From Ciona intestinalis (Eukaryota > Chordata > Ascidiacea > Phlebobranchia > Cionidae): a stretch of DNA of 64,000 nucleotides. Positions 9,325 through 23,100 of this stretch are shown in pieces. The DNA lies in NCBI RefSeq assembly GCF_000224145.3, contig NC_020173.2:5952305-6016304 (forward strand), written 5' to 3'. Position 1 is the stretch's first letter. Every line of letters begins with the position of its first letter. The notes beneath the pieces were generated by a model. That model did not search any database. It had not been told where the DNA came from and was given only the letters and a program-made list of their open reading frames with translations. A program made the translations under genes and the position numbers.

Positions 9325-12300
9325 GTGGGTGAAACTGTCATGTTTGGTTTAGCTTACATAGTTTTATATGGTTGTGAATGTATAAAGTATAGGGTGGGGG
9401 AGGATGGGACACCCATTCATTCTATTTTCTTGTCCCATTTGATAGTAAACAAAGAATATTCAAAGAATTATAAAACTGTGTCCTCACGACTCCCATAGAC
9501 CGTTGTTAATTGTTTAAAACACGATCAGGATATTTGGATATTGTGTGCTAAAGGTGTCCCATCTTCCCCACCCAAATATATAAAACATCTGGCTGTTTGG
9601 TATAGTAGCCTACTGGTAATAGATAGCCTGAGGTGGATGGGTACCATTAGCCCATAATATATAGTACTGTGGGGTAAGATGGGATATCGTTATAGCACCG
9701 AAATCCCAAATGTTTATTGTGTTTTAAACAACTAACAACGATCGTTTAGAGTTGTGAGGATACCGTTATATAATTCCGTAAATATTCTTTGTTTACTACC
9801 AAAATAACCGATAAATATAGATCATCTTACCCCACAGATCTCTACACAGTTATATTGCGCAACACTTTAGCACTTGTCCGCCAAATAGCCCAACCCAACA
9901 GTCGCTAAACAAAGTGACAATTATAAGTGTTATGTTAAACCACACGCCCATATTGAATCTGTCAATTTCTGTTTGGTTTGGACTTATGTGCTATAATATG
10001 GTATTTTATGTGAAAATCCCCTTTCTATTTTGATTAACTGAAAGTATAGCCAGAGTGTATTTATCAAACAAGTCTGTAATTCTGTTTTATCCATAAGCGT
10101 GTTTTAACGACTGCCATTTTACTGTTTTTTCCTGTATATTTACAAATTACCCTGACCTTCGTGGCCATTGAGGCAAAATAATGTCATTCATAGTGAAACA
10201 TATCCATAAGGCGAGTACAATGTGAACTTCTAATTTATTAGCAGGTGTAATACGTGCACCGTATCGACCCCTTGGCGCGCTTTCGTGTGTTACAGTTAAC
10301 CACTGTTAATATTTAACAAGATATTTGTCTCTGGGAAACAGTATCCAGCACCACGCTAAGAGACTGGCCGGTCGTTAGTTACGTTTAATGGGGTTGCGAA
10401 ACACGCAATGACCTTCATGTAATACGGGCAGTTATACTTGCTCGGCACAAATCATTGTGAAATGAATGAGAATGAATGTAACTTATTAAATGAATGTAAC
10501 TTATTAAATGAATGTAACTTAAGAATGAATGTAACTTTTTTATCCTCACATGGCGGGGCAACGACAGTCGTTATCACACAGATGTTCTGTTTCATACACC
10601 TCGTGCCCGCTTACAAGTTACCACATATATATAACTGAGTTATCCTCACATGGCGGGCCAATGACTGCCGTTATAACATTCTATGTAGTTAAAAACGTTA
10701 ATTTAAACCCATGGGATTAATGAAAATATGACATTTTAACTGGAAGACAGGTTGTTAAAGCCTAGATACATACGCTTATGCACCGAACAGAATGCTCATG
10801 TTATACTAAAGCTTAAATACGAGACATAGTTAGGTGGGGGAAGATGGGACACCTTCAGTACACTATATCCAAATATCCTGGTCGTGTTTTAAACAATTTA
10901 CAACGGTCCATGGGAGTCGGGAGGATACAGTTTTATAATTCTTTGAATGATCTTTGTTTACTACCAAATGGGACGAAAAATAGAATGAAAAGGTGTCCAA
11001 TCTCCCCTACTCTACTGTATTATGTGCTAACAGTTTCCATCTAACCACACAGTACTATAACAGCATGCTTATAATATACAAACATTTTAAAATATGGGAT
11101 AATATGTAGTAACATTGTTCATCATACTCAAATCATAACAGCATGATGCTTATGTTATACAGAAGCTTAAGAATGACCTTGAATGGCCTTTCTGCAAATC
11201 CCTTCCACAGATGTTGTGGTCATTACGTTAGAGCAGCAATTTATAAAACGAACTGTTTCGATCAATACCTGCTTACGCAAACGAGACGCAATCAATACTA
11301 AATATAAGATAACCCTCGCACAAATATAATATGTATAATGTGGCCCCTTTTATTGATCTGAAATATATTGCAATAAATGTTACAATTCGTGAATAACATA
11401 CGCGTTTTTTGCGTTTTTTTATCCCCTCCAATATGATAGCGAAGATCAAATAAATGAATTTATTTTGATTTTTCAGTCATTTGTGTTTTTGTTTCGTATT
11501 TTCAGTCACCTTAAAATGATCGAATCTGGTTAAAAGTGAAAAGCAGGGAGAGTAAAACGACAGTCGTTATAACACGAGTCTGGATAAAACAGAAAACATA
11601 ACTTATATTCGATAAAAGCGTGACCATAACAACCTACAAACAATCAACAATAAACTACATTAAAGTTAGAATTGAAACATGGCCAATTGAGTAGGCCATG
11701 ATTGAAAACAACTTTTCGAATAAATATATTGTGTATGTACGTCGCCTGGGCCCTAAATTAATACTGAAGTGGCTTCATTAGGCTATTCATTATACCTATA
11801 ACAGCCTAATATATTGTATTAAATCGACTAATACATTACCATTTACATTTACAGCCAATATATTCATTGAAGAACCGTCAGACAAATTAGTTCCATCTGA
11901 TTCAACGGCGATCATCTCATTTACTTGCAAAGCTAACGTTGTTGATCCAGTATATACGTGGCGGAAAGATGGGTCGCCCGTTGATACAGCAGGTAATTAA
12001 TTGTAATGTTGCCATATACTGTACTGCCTATAAAGTTAGGCAGATTAGAGTCTATGTTTTATATAGAAGTAAATTGTGGGTATAAACGGTCCAACTCTGT
12101 CTTTGGCCCAAGGTCCCTTCGAATATCTTACCATAGGAACTCACCCATATGGAATAGAATGTGCTTATACAGTGTTGGGGTAATGGGCCAACTCTGGCCT
12201 AAACCCCAGTTCCCATGGCATGCCTCCCTGTAGGACATCACCCATATAGAATAGAATGTCCATATACAATGTTGGGGTAATGGGCCAACTCTGGCCTAAA

Positions 12301-14073
12301 TCTCAGTTCCCATGACGTGTCTCACTGTAGGACCTCAACCATATAGAATAGAATGTGCATATACAACGTTGGGGTAATGGGCCCACAAAAGCAAAAGTTA
12401 CATGTGCTGGTAACTTATAAGCGAGCACAAGGTGTATGAAACCATACAAGGATAAACCATTTACATTCATTTATTCACTTTATATATTTAGATGGCTCCC
12501 GATTCCAAGTGCACGGAGGAACGTTAGAAATATCGAATCCACAAGATTCAGATGCAGGCGATTACCAGTGTGTTCTTAGCAGCGTGGATGGGACTGTTGT
12601 CAGTAATTATGGAAAGCTTGTGTTTGGATGTAAGTGTATATGTATATATATATAAAGTACTTTGGGGTAAGATGGTACGTATATATACATATAGTACTTT
12701 GGGGTAAGATGGTACGTATATATTTACATATAGTAGATTGGGGTATGATGGTACGGGGTAAGATGGTACGTATATATATAAAGTACATTGGGGTAAGATG
12801 GTACGTATGAATACATATGGTAGATTGGGGTAAGATGGTACGTATAAATACATACAGTACATTGGGGTAAGATGGTACGTATATATACATATAGAACATT
12901 GGGTCAAGATGGTACGTATATATATAAAGTACATTGAGGTAAGATGGTACGTATATATACATATAGTACATTGGGGTAAGATGGTACGTATAGATACATA
13001 TAGTACATTGAGGTAAGATGGTACGTATAAATACATATAGTACATTGGGGTAAGATGGTACGGGGTAAGATGGTACGTATATATATAAAGTAGATTGGGG
13101 TAAGATGGTACGTATATATATACATATAGTAGATTGGGGTAAGATGGTCCATGTTTTCATACCCTTTTATCGTCCTTTTTGGTAATAAATAAATAACATT
13201 TGACAGAATTATGTTAATTGAAAAAGCAGGATTAGGAAATATGGGATATTTTGTGCTAACAGTATCCATCTTACCCCACAGTACTACAAATGTAATATAG
13301 TAGGGTGGGGGAAGAGGGGACACCTTTTCGTTCTATTTTTTTGTCCCATTTGGTAGTAAACAAAGAACATTCAATAAATTATAAAACCTTATCTTCACGA
13401 CGTCCATAGACCGTTGTTAATTGTTTAAACGCGATCAGGATATTTAAATATCATGTGCTAAAGGTGTCCCATCTTCCCCCACAGTACTCTATATTGATTA
13501 GTTCTAACAGACGAACTGCGCAAATCGCAACAGATTTAGAGATTAAGAATCTAAACATAATCCCTAATCACTCAGGGAAGCATTTTGATTAATTCCCGAG
13601 GATTACCAAGACATTTTTTGTTTAAATGAAAAATCCTTTGGTTTAAGTAATTGCTGAAATATCTGTGTACTACTATATCCATTATACTGCAACCACTAAG
13701 GCATATTAATGCCTATCACTTACAAATAATAATGCGAAGTATCTTAAAAATATCGCTAACCGTAGTTTATAGGCTACCATGAATGGACGTGTTTGTATTA
13801 AAACTGACCATAAAATACATGTTTCATGCTCCTGGTATAAGCATGGGTTACAGACAAACACACAACTCCGTTATTAGATGTATAGTAGGGTGGGGGGAGA
13901 TGGGACACATTTTCATTCTATTTTCTCGTATAATTTAGTAGTTAACAAAGAACATTCAAAGAATTATAAAACCGTATCCTCACGACTCCCATAGACCGTT
14001 AATTGTTTAAAACACGATCAGGATATGTAGATATTATGTGCTAAAGCTGTCCCATCTTTTCCCACAGTACTAT

Positions 14074-14108
<35 letters not shown>

Positions 14109-17100
14109 CAATTGTAAACTCTGATACCACAAATACATTTATTGAGAAAGCGGAACCTACCATATATCATAAATGACTTGCGATTACCTAATACCACGAA
14201 CCGCTGTTAATGTTTTACGCCATGGTACAGTGTTAAGTGCGCTCATGACCGGGGAATATGGGTTACAATCTTGGCGCTGTCACCATTGTGGGTGTATGTC
14301 TATAAATAAGACTTGACACCAATTGTTTTAGCCCAGTGGTCACTTGTAAGCGGCAGGAAGCTATATGACCACTAGCGTTGCTCCACCACACGGGGATACA
14401 TAAGTCCAGCTATTAAAAATGCCATTTTATAAAGTAATATACGATATAAAAAAGATACAAAAAATATCCTTTTAAAATTTATTCCTTGATCACTTATTAT
14501 AACCAGGGGTTGGAGAATTCTCTCCTTCGGTAAACGAACCAGTGACAACAGTTGTTGGTAAGGGAGTGTCGATCAAATGCCCACAGCCAAGTTATGCTCC
14601 AGGTAAGAACAATATAATATATTTATAGTAGGGTGAGGAAGATGGGACACTTTTAGCTCGTAATATCTGAAATTCTTGATCGTGTTTTAAACAATTAACA
14701 ACGGTCTATGGGAGTCGCGAAGTAACGGTTTTATAATTCTTTGAATACTCTTTGTTTACTACCAAACGGGACGAGAAAGTAGAGTTAAAAGATGTCTCAT
14801 CTTACCCCACTCTATACTGTATAAACTATGTTGTAACACACATGCAGGAACACAACACATAGCAGTCACGCGTTGCTGGATCTGCTTTTATAGCCTTTAG
14901 TTATCCAGACGCGTTGTTAAACAAGGGAGTATCCGATTTTATAACTTTTACGAGCTTTTGCTGTGAGAAAACTATGTACACTAAGTAGATCATTAAACGA
15001 ATCTAAAACTTATCCACGATCCCAAGGAAGAAACTTGAGAGAATTAAAAAAAATGTATCTTCACGACTCCCATAGACGGTTGTTAATTGTTTAAAATACG
15101 ATCAGAATATTTGTATATTATAATGTTAAAAGTGTCCCGTATTACCCCACCCCTATTATAATGACTGTTGCTGCCATGTGATGTATATTCAATACAACTT
15201 AGCATCATCAACTTTCAAAACAGCGAGCTATACATTCGCTGGTTTAAATTCTCATTACACATCGGTTAGCTGGTTCCAACTATTACAACATACTAGCATT
15301 CTATATTTATTGAGCAAACATTACGTTATTCTACACAAACATTGCGTTAAAATAAAGGTTCCGTTCATACAATGTTTAAAACCGGCCGCCAAAACGGTTT
15401 GTTTAACGGTGTAATCGTATTCACTTGTTCAGAGTTTAAAGTCGTTTTTTTTACTGTAAAACAACGGACGTTTCGACGTCCTATGTACAAGCAAGAACGT
15501 ACGGGAGATAATTCATGTACAAAGTGTTGGAAACAGAACACCCACGTTATAACGACTGTTGTTGCCCGCCATGCCAGAATAAACTAGTTACATTCAAGTT
15601 AACCCGTAAGCGGGCACTAAGTGTATAAAACAGAACACCCGTGTTATAACGACTGTTGTTGCCCGCCATGCCAGGATAAATAAGTTACATGCGCGGTAAC
15701 TTATAAGCGAGCACGAGGTGTTAGAAACAGAACACCAGTGTTTCCACTCGTTGACTGTCGTCCTTACATTTCTTTATTTGTAACCGTTGTATTTTTTTAC
15801 ACTAGAGCACTCCGTCAGTTTCTATTGGGAGGCAATCGACAAAAACACGAGGATACAAACGCCCTGCAACCAATCCCACTACGTTTCTCAAACCGATGGC
15901 ACATTATACATTGCTAACCCCACCGCTATTGACCAAGACACCTTAACATGTAACGTGCGATCACTTTGGAAATACAATGGCAAGCCAGAGAAAGCGGAAT
16001 CGAGCATTGTACCGCTAACTGTGGATTCGTCAAGTAAGCGTGTGCTTCTGCCACTGTAAGCATAACGTAAGGATAGTGGGGTGGGGAACCATCCAGTCAT
16101 ATTACCCATAGTCCGGTGACTGTACAATAAACAGCGGGGTGTATTTGCTAAGCAACGATTAATTTGCTTGACTATTTACTAAGCTGGGTGTAGCCAAGTG
16201 ACATAGCATGCTCCAGGTTTAAACAGTCGGCGCAACATTTCAGTTATTGTACTCTCCCACGCAAAGTTAAATAAAGCTTTCGGTTTTGAAAACGAAACAC
16301 CCCATGTGGTAGTTTAATCTTGCGCACTTAATTGGTATAGTACTGTGGGGTAAGATGGATACCGTTAGCATATATCGTACTCTATTTCATAATCCTGTTT
16401 TAAGAAATTGACAATACTGTTTTTTAGCCATGAGAAATGTTTTCATACGTTTTTTTTTCGTCCTACTTGATAGTAAACAAAGAACATTTACAGAATTATA
16501 TAGCCGTATCCTCACGGCTCCCACATACAGTTGTTAATTGCTTAAAACACGACAGGAAATGTATGTGCTAAAGGTATCTGTGTTACCTCGTAATTTAAAG
16601 ACGTGTTCATGCGACAAGTATATAGATGTACTTATAGCAGCCGAATTGGCAGCTATATAAAAACTATCAGCCGCAAAGTTACATACGTGGTAACTAGTAG
16701 GCGGGCACGAGGGGTTTGAAACAGAACACCCGTTTTATAACGACTGTCGTTACCCGCCACGCGATGATAAATAAGTTACGTTCATTCAACTCAGATGTCG
16801 AGTTCGATCCGGAGTTTATGCTTGTGCCCAAACCCGTTACAAACGCTAAGAGAGGAGGATACGCAATCATTGAATGCTTTGCAAGTGGCAGGTAAGACTT
16901 TATTTTATTTAAATTAATGTTTTAGTTGCCCCTTTAGCTGATAGCACCCACAATAGTGATAACGCTCACCTCTGAACCAGGGGGATACAGGTTCGAGACC
17001 CGACGCTGCTGCCATTGTGGGCATATGTATGGTTACTAATGGGTTGTCTAAATTGCCACCCATACAAAAATTATTCACTCACAAAGTTAAATACGTGGTA

Positions 17101-20100
17101 ACACCTAAGTGGGCACGAGGTGTATGAAACAGAACACTCGTGTTATAACGTCCGCTACGGGATTAATGGGCTATACGATTATTAGTCGTAGTAACTAAAT
17201 ACCCTACGAACTATTGTAAGTATGTTTGGATCTGTTAAACGGATGCAGTAGATGTATCTTTTATAATGGTTCCTAATATAGACAATCATATTAAAAACGT
17301 ATTCAAATGAAAATGCTCGTTCAGGTCAATACCGATTCACATTTGTATTTGTAGAGAAAACTTGATTAATTATTTAAAGCGTTAAAGCAACCTCGTTGTC
17401 TATAGTCGTGGTACAGTAGTTAACACGAATGTAGAGACAAGACAGTAAAGGATCGAGGCTTGACCCTGCTACCATTGTGGGCGTATGTGTCCTTGGCAAG
17501 ACAGTTAACAGCGATTGCTCCAACCCAGTGGTCGCTGATGGGTTGTCCAAATTGTCAGTAAAATGTAAAAACCATCGACCACAAATTAAACTACGTCGTA
17601 ACTTGTAAGCGAGCACGCGGTGTATAAAACAAAACACCCGTGCTATAACGACTGTCGCTGCCCCGCCATCGGATAAATAAGTTACATTTATTAATTCATT
17701 TATTTTTAGGCCCACACCGCAGTTATCATGGACAAAACTGGACGGCCCAATGCCTGTCAATCACACCATAAGTGAAGCAGGCCAACTTATCTTGAAAGCG
17801 GTAACTGAGGACATGGCTGGTACATACAGGTGCACTGCTGTTAATAGCAAGGGGTCAACACATGCAGATGGGGAATTGAGACTCGAATGTAAGTAGATTG
17901 CAAAAATATATCGTATAAATAAACATAGGGAATGTAATAGAGTAAAATATACGTTATCTTGGTTTAGTACAATATAGTGAATATAGTAGGGTGGAGGGAG
18001 ATGGGACACCTTTAGCTTATAATGTTCAAAGATCTAGATCTTGTTTTAAACATTTAACAAAATAACTTGTACATGATGGTAAGACTGTATTAGATACATT
18101 GAATGTCCTGCTGAATGACATTGAATGGATTTTTAATTAAAAGCTCGTTAAATGCAACACCTAATATCGATTTATAGAAATTTACACAAGACCTAAAGAA
18201 ATTTCGATTTGTCTACAGTTACATAAGCAGTTTAATCAGCAAATCAATAATTTAATAACCAATAGTTCAGTTAACATTGAGATAAGGAGTCACATTTAAT
18301 AATACATTATAATATAGTGGGGTGGGGGAAGATGGGACACCTTTAGCACAAAATATATAAATTCCCTGATCGTATTTTAAACAATTAACAATGCTCTATG
18401 AAAGTTGCGAGGACAAGGTTTTATAATTCCTTGAATGTTTTTTGTTTGCTACCAAAATGTACATACATTGAATGAACAAGAAAATAGAATGAAAAGGTGT
18501 CCCATCTTCCCCAATCCTAACTATAATTTATACATTATATATTTATTTGTACCATCTTCTTCCAAGCAACCTGGCTATTTTATTTGTTGTAATCATTGCT
18601 AAATATAACAACCTGGGTGTTTGGGTAATGGGCCAACTCTGGCCTAAATCCCAGGTCCCATGGCGTGCCTCACTGTAGGACCTTACTCATATAGAATGTG
18701 CATATACAATGTTGGGTAATGGGCCCACTCTGGCCTAAATCCCAGGTCCCATGGCATGCCTCACTGTAGAACCTCACCCATATAGAATAGAATGTGCATA
18801 TACAATGTTGGGGTAATGGGCCAACTCTGGCCTAAATCCCAGGTCCCATGGCATGCCTCACTGTAGGACCTCACCCATATAGAATAGAATGTGCATATAC
18901 AATGTTGGGGTAATGGGCCAACTCTGGCCTAAATCCCAGGTCCCATGGCATGCCTCACTGTAGGACCTCACCCATATAGAATAGAATGTGCATATACAAT
19001 GTTGGGGTAATGGGCCAACTCTGGCCTAAATCCCAGGTCCCATGGCATGCCTCACTGTAGGACCTCACCCATATAGAATAGAATGTGCATATACAATGTT
19101 GGGGTAATGGGCCAACTCTGGCCTAAATCCCAGGTCCCATGGCATGCCTCACTGTAGGACCTCACCCATATAGAATAGAATGTGCATATACAATGTTGGG
19201 GTAATGGACCAACTCGTGCCTAAATCTCAGGTCCCGTATACAATGCTGCAGCAACCTAGAGATATAATATAATTCACTTACAAAACTTGTAGATGCGCCG
19301 CAGTGGACTTCACCTATTTCCTCATTCTCTGTGGATAGAACCACATCTGCATCTATACAATGTGGAGCCATTGCTGTTCCCACTCCATCATTTACTTGGC
19401 TCAAAAATGGCGTCGTGCTTGGCGACAGTGGGAATATAAACATTGGGAATTTTGATGGTGGAAGCCAGCTAGACATCTATGATGTTTCAGAAGCCGACCA
19501 AGGAATGTACCAATGTGTAGTAAGCAATTCACATGGGAGCATATTCTCGAGCGCAAAAATGGCCGTAGTCTGTAAGTATTATTTGTTGTTTATAAAATAT
19601 TTTCAGAATAAGTATCAAAATTGGACACCGTTTTCAAGTTTTTTTCTTACAAGTTTATAAGTATCTTAACCAAAAACCTGTGCTATAAATGTGGTAACTT
19701 GTAAGCGGGCACAAGGTTTATGAAACAGAAACACCCGTGTTATAACGACTGCCGTTGCCCCCGCATGCGAGACTAAATAACTTACATTAATTAATTCCAA
19801 AGTTTAAATAAAGGTTTAGGATAAACAAGTTACGCTTATTTATTCATATCTACCTTTTCATAATAATAACTTTATTTATCTCTTCGATTTTTCTCCGCAG
19901 CTATTCCTCCAACCATTATAGAACCTGTGCCGGACATCACGCGCGCTGCGTTGGACAATGAAGTGATCATCACATGTGATATAGAAGCAGCACCAGCGGC
20001 CGTTATAGTTTGGACCAAGGATACCGATCAAGTGCTTGTAATTGATAATAACAAGTGAGTTGATGAATTGAATTAATGAATAAGTAACTTTAAAATGTTG

Positions 20101-23100
20101 GTATAGTACTATGGGGTAAGATGGGACACCTTTAGTATATTATCTAAATAACCTGATTGTGTTTTAGCAGTCTATGGGAGTCGTTGGGGTTCCATTTTAT
20201 AATTCTTTGAAAAGTATCCCATCTTTCCCCACCCTACTGTTCAAGAGTTTATTCAAAATGGTTATAATATGTATGTGACAGTGCTAACTAAAATATGTAC
20301 AAAATATATACAAATAACAGAAATGGTATATGTGGTAATTCGTTAGTGGGCACGAGATGTATGAAACAGAAAACCCATGTTATAATGACTATCGTTGCCT
20401 GGCCAAGCGAGGATAAATAAGTTACATACATGGTAACTCGTAAGCAGGCATGAGGTGTATAAAACAGAACACCCGTGTTGTAACGGCCTTCATTGCGCCG
20501 CCAAGCGAGGTTAAATAAGTTACATACATGGTAACTCGTAAGCAGGCATGAGGTGTATGAAACAAAACACCTGTGTTGTAACGGCCTTCATTGCCCCGCC
20601 AAGCGAGGTTAAATAAATTACCTTCGTCTAAATACTTTAACCCGTGCTCTATAGAGCCAAATAAACAGACTAACCTGGTAATACTTGCAGATATACTTTG
20701 CAATCAGATGGTCTTAAAATAAGCAACCTCGCAAATGGTGATGCTGGTGTATATAATTGCTATGCTGAGAATGATATGGGAAACGTACAAAGTGAAGGAA
20801 CATTGCAAATTTACTGTAAGGAAATACATTGGATTTGGTTTAATATTTTGGGAGAAATAAAAACTTTTTTGAAATTTTTTTGTTTATTTCGTACAAAATA
20901 TGGGGCGACATTGGCTAATATACATTAACATAGTTATAATGGATAACCTTATTGATTAATTTGGAAAATGCAATTCATGCAGTTCGTCACCNNNNNNNNN
21001 NNNNNNNNNNNNNNNNNNNNNNNNNNNNNNNNNNNNNNNNNCTCCGCAGCTATTCCTCCAACCATTATAGAACCTGTGCCGGACATCACGCGCGCTGCGT
21101 TGGACAATGAAGTGATCATCACGTGTGATATCGAAGCAGCACCAGCGGCCGTTATAGTTTGGACCAAGGATACCGATCAAGTGCTTGTAATTGATAATAA
21201 CAAGTGAGTTGATGAATTGAAGTTGATGAAAATAAATAAATAGCTTTAAAATGTTGGTATAGTACTATGGGGTAAGATGGGACACCTTTAGTATATTATC
21301 TAAATAACCTGATCGTGTTTTAAACAATTAACAACAGTCTATGGGAGTCGTAGGGATTCCGTTTTATAATTCTTTAAAAAGTATCCCATCTTTCCCCACC
21401 CTACTGCATATTGGGTCAAGAGTTTATTCAAAATGGTTATAATATGTATGTGACAGAGCTAACTAAAATATGTACAAAATATATACAAATAACAGAAATG
21501 GTATATGTGGTAATTCGTTAGTGGGCACGAGATGTATGAAACAGAACACCCGTGTTATAACGACTATCGTTGCCTGGCCAAGCGAGGATAAATAAGTTAC
21601 ATACATGGTAACTCGTAAGCAGGCATGAGGTGTATGAAACAAAACACCTGTGTTATAACAACTGTCGTGCCCCACCATGCGAGGTTAAATAAGTTACATT
21701 CGTCTAAATCTTTAACCCGTGCTGTATAGAGCCAAATAAACAGACTAACCTGATAATACTTGCAGATACACTTTGCAATCAGATGGTCTTAAAATAAGCA
21801 ACCTCGCAAATGGTGATGCTGGTGTATATAATTGCTATGCTGAGAATGATATGGGAAACGTACAAAGTGAAGGAACATTGCAAATTTACTGTAAGGAAAT
21901 ACATTGACTTTGGTTTAATATTTTGGGAGAAATAAAAACTTTTTTGGAATTTTTTTGTTTATTTCGTACAAAATATGGGGCGACATTGCTAATATACATT
22001 AACATAGTTATAATGGATAACCTTATTGGTTAATTTGGAAAATGCAATTCATGCAGTTCGTCACCTTACAGCAGAACACAATTGAAATAAAAATCATATC
22101 ATAAATCTAGGCTATCATGTTTGTAGTTAAACTAAACAGAAAATCTGTGTTTTCCACACTAAGTTTATAAAAGAGTCTGTAAAAAATGCTATGGATAAAA
22201 CGTATTGGAAAGTGCCTCAGTTAAAACGTAGCTGTTGAGTCCAATACATGGTTAACATACAATTGATTCATATTTATTATATTTCCAGTGCCCACAGTTA
22301 TAACAACAGGACCACAAGGGAATGAAGTCATTGTGGGCGACTTGGTTCAAATGGGATGTCAAGCTACACATGATAACCAGTTGGAACTTACATGGTCATG
22401 GACACAAAATGGGGAAGCTATCAGTGTATTTGATAAACATTATACAATATCCGGTGACAGCATACTGGTATGTATTATGGAGTTTTGAAAGCATTTAAAC
22501 TTATGCTAATTTAAAAGTCTGGCACTGGAAGACACTAACAACAAATGCTCCAACCCAGTGGTCACTGATAGGTCTTAATTGTCAGCCATACATAAAAAAT
22601 CACCCACAAAGTTATATACGCAGTAACGGGCATGAGGTGTATGAAACAGAACACCCGTGTTATAGTGACTGTTGTTGCCCCACCATGCGAGGATGAATAA
22701 GTTACATACATGGTAACTTGTAAGTGGGCACGAGGTGTATGAAACAGAACACTAGTATTATAACAACAGTCATTCCAAGTTACATTCCGTGTTATAATGA
22801 CTGTTGTTTTTCGATATGATCAATAAGTTAAATATGTGATAACCTGCAAGCAGGCACACAGTGAATGAAACAGAACAAGCTTCATTATTTCTGACCTTTT
22901 TATTGCCTTGCAGATTAAAGATGTTTCCAGTGAGCAAGCAGGAATTTACCAGTGTTGCGCAAATACCGATGTTGGAACAGATTGTGCATCTGCTACTGTG
23001 GTTGTTATGGGTAAGCTGGAAACACTGTATAAAAAAATATCTAGTAGTTTTTTTTTAAAATAAGTAAACTACTGATAGTTTTACTGATATATATAAACCA

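Larger units (their letters stand above)
19893..20991 (+). repeat. First copy of duplicated Ig5 segment (contig end)
   Basis: Matches 21042-22065 nearly base for base, including two exons and their introns, and stops exactly at the N run. Differences are substitutions, a 14-base deletion inside the MITE and one extra SINE unit. It is best explained as an unmerged haplotype overlap. Confidence 0.85.
21042..22065 (+). repeat. Second copy of duplicated Ig5 segment
   Basis: Begins with the same ctccgcagctattcctcc as base 19893. Exons 21050-21203 and 21766-21890 have the same lengths (154 and 125) as the first copy and only silent changes were noticed. It continues past the first copy's end into the Ig6 intron. 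Confidence 0.85.

Noticed and set aside
12548..13323. Three overlapping minus-strand open frames rich in YVPSYP/IRTILPQ repeats
   Set aside because: They are translations of the 40-45 base minisatellite, open in several frames because the unit lacks stops; no splice or start context.
18600..19236. CRISPR-like regular array
   Set aside because: The units are contiguous 97-base tandem repeats with no variable spacers, in a eukaryotic intron.
20949..21207. Open frames through the N run
   Set aside because: Artefact of translating N; only the part matching the Ig5 exon is real. The same applies to the frames at 56940-57374.
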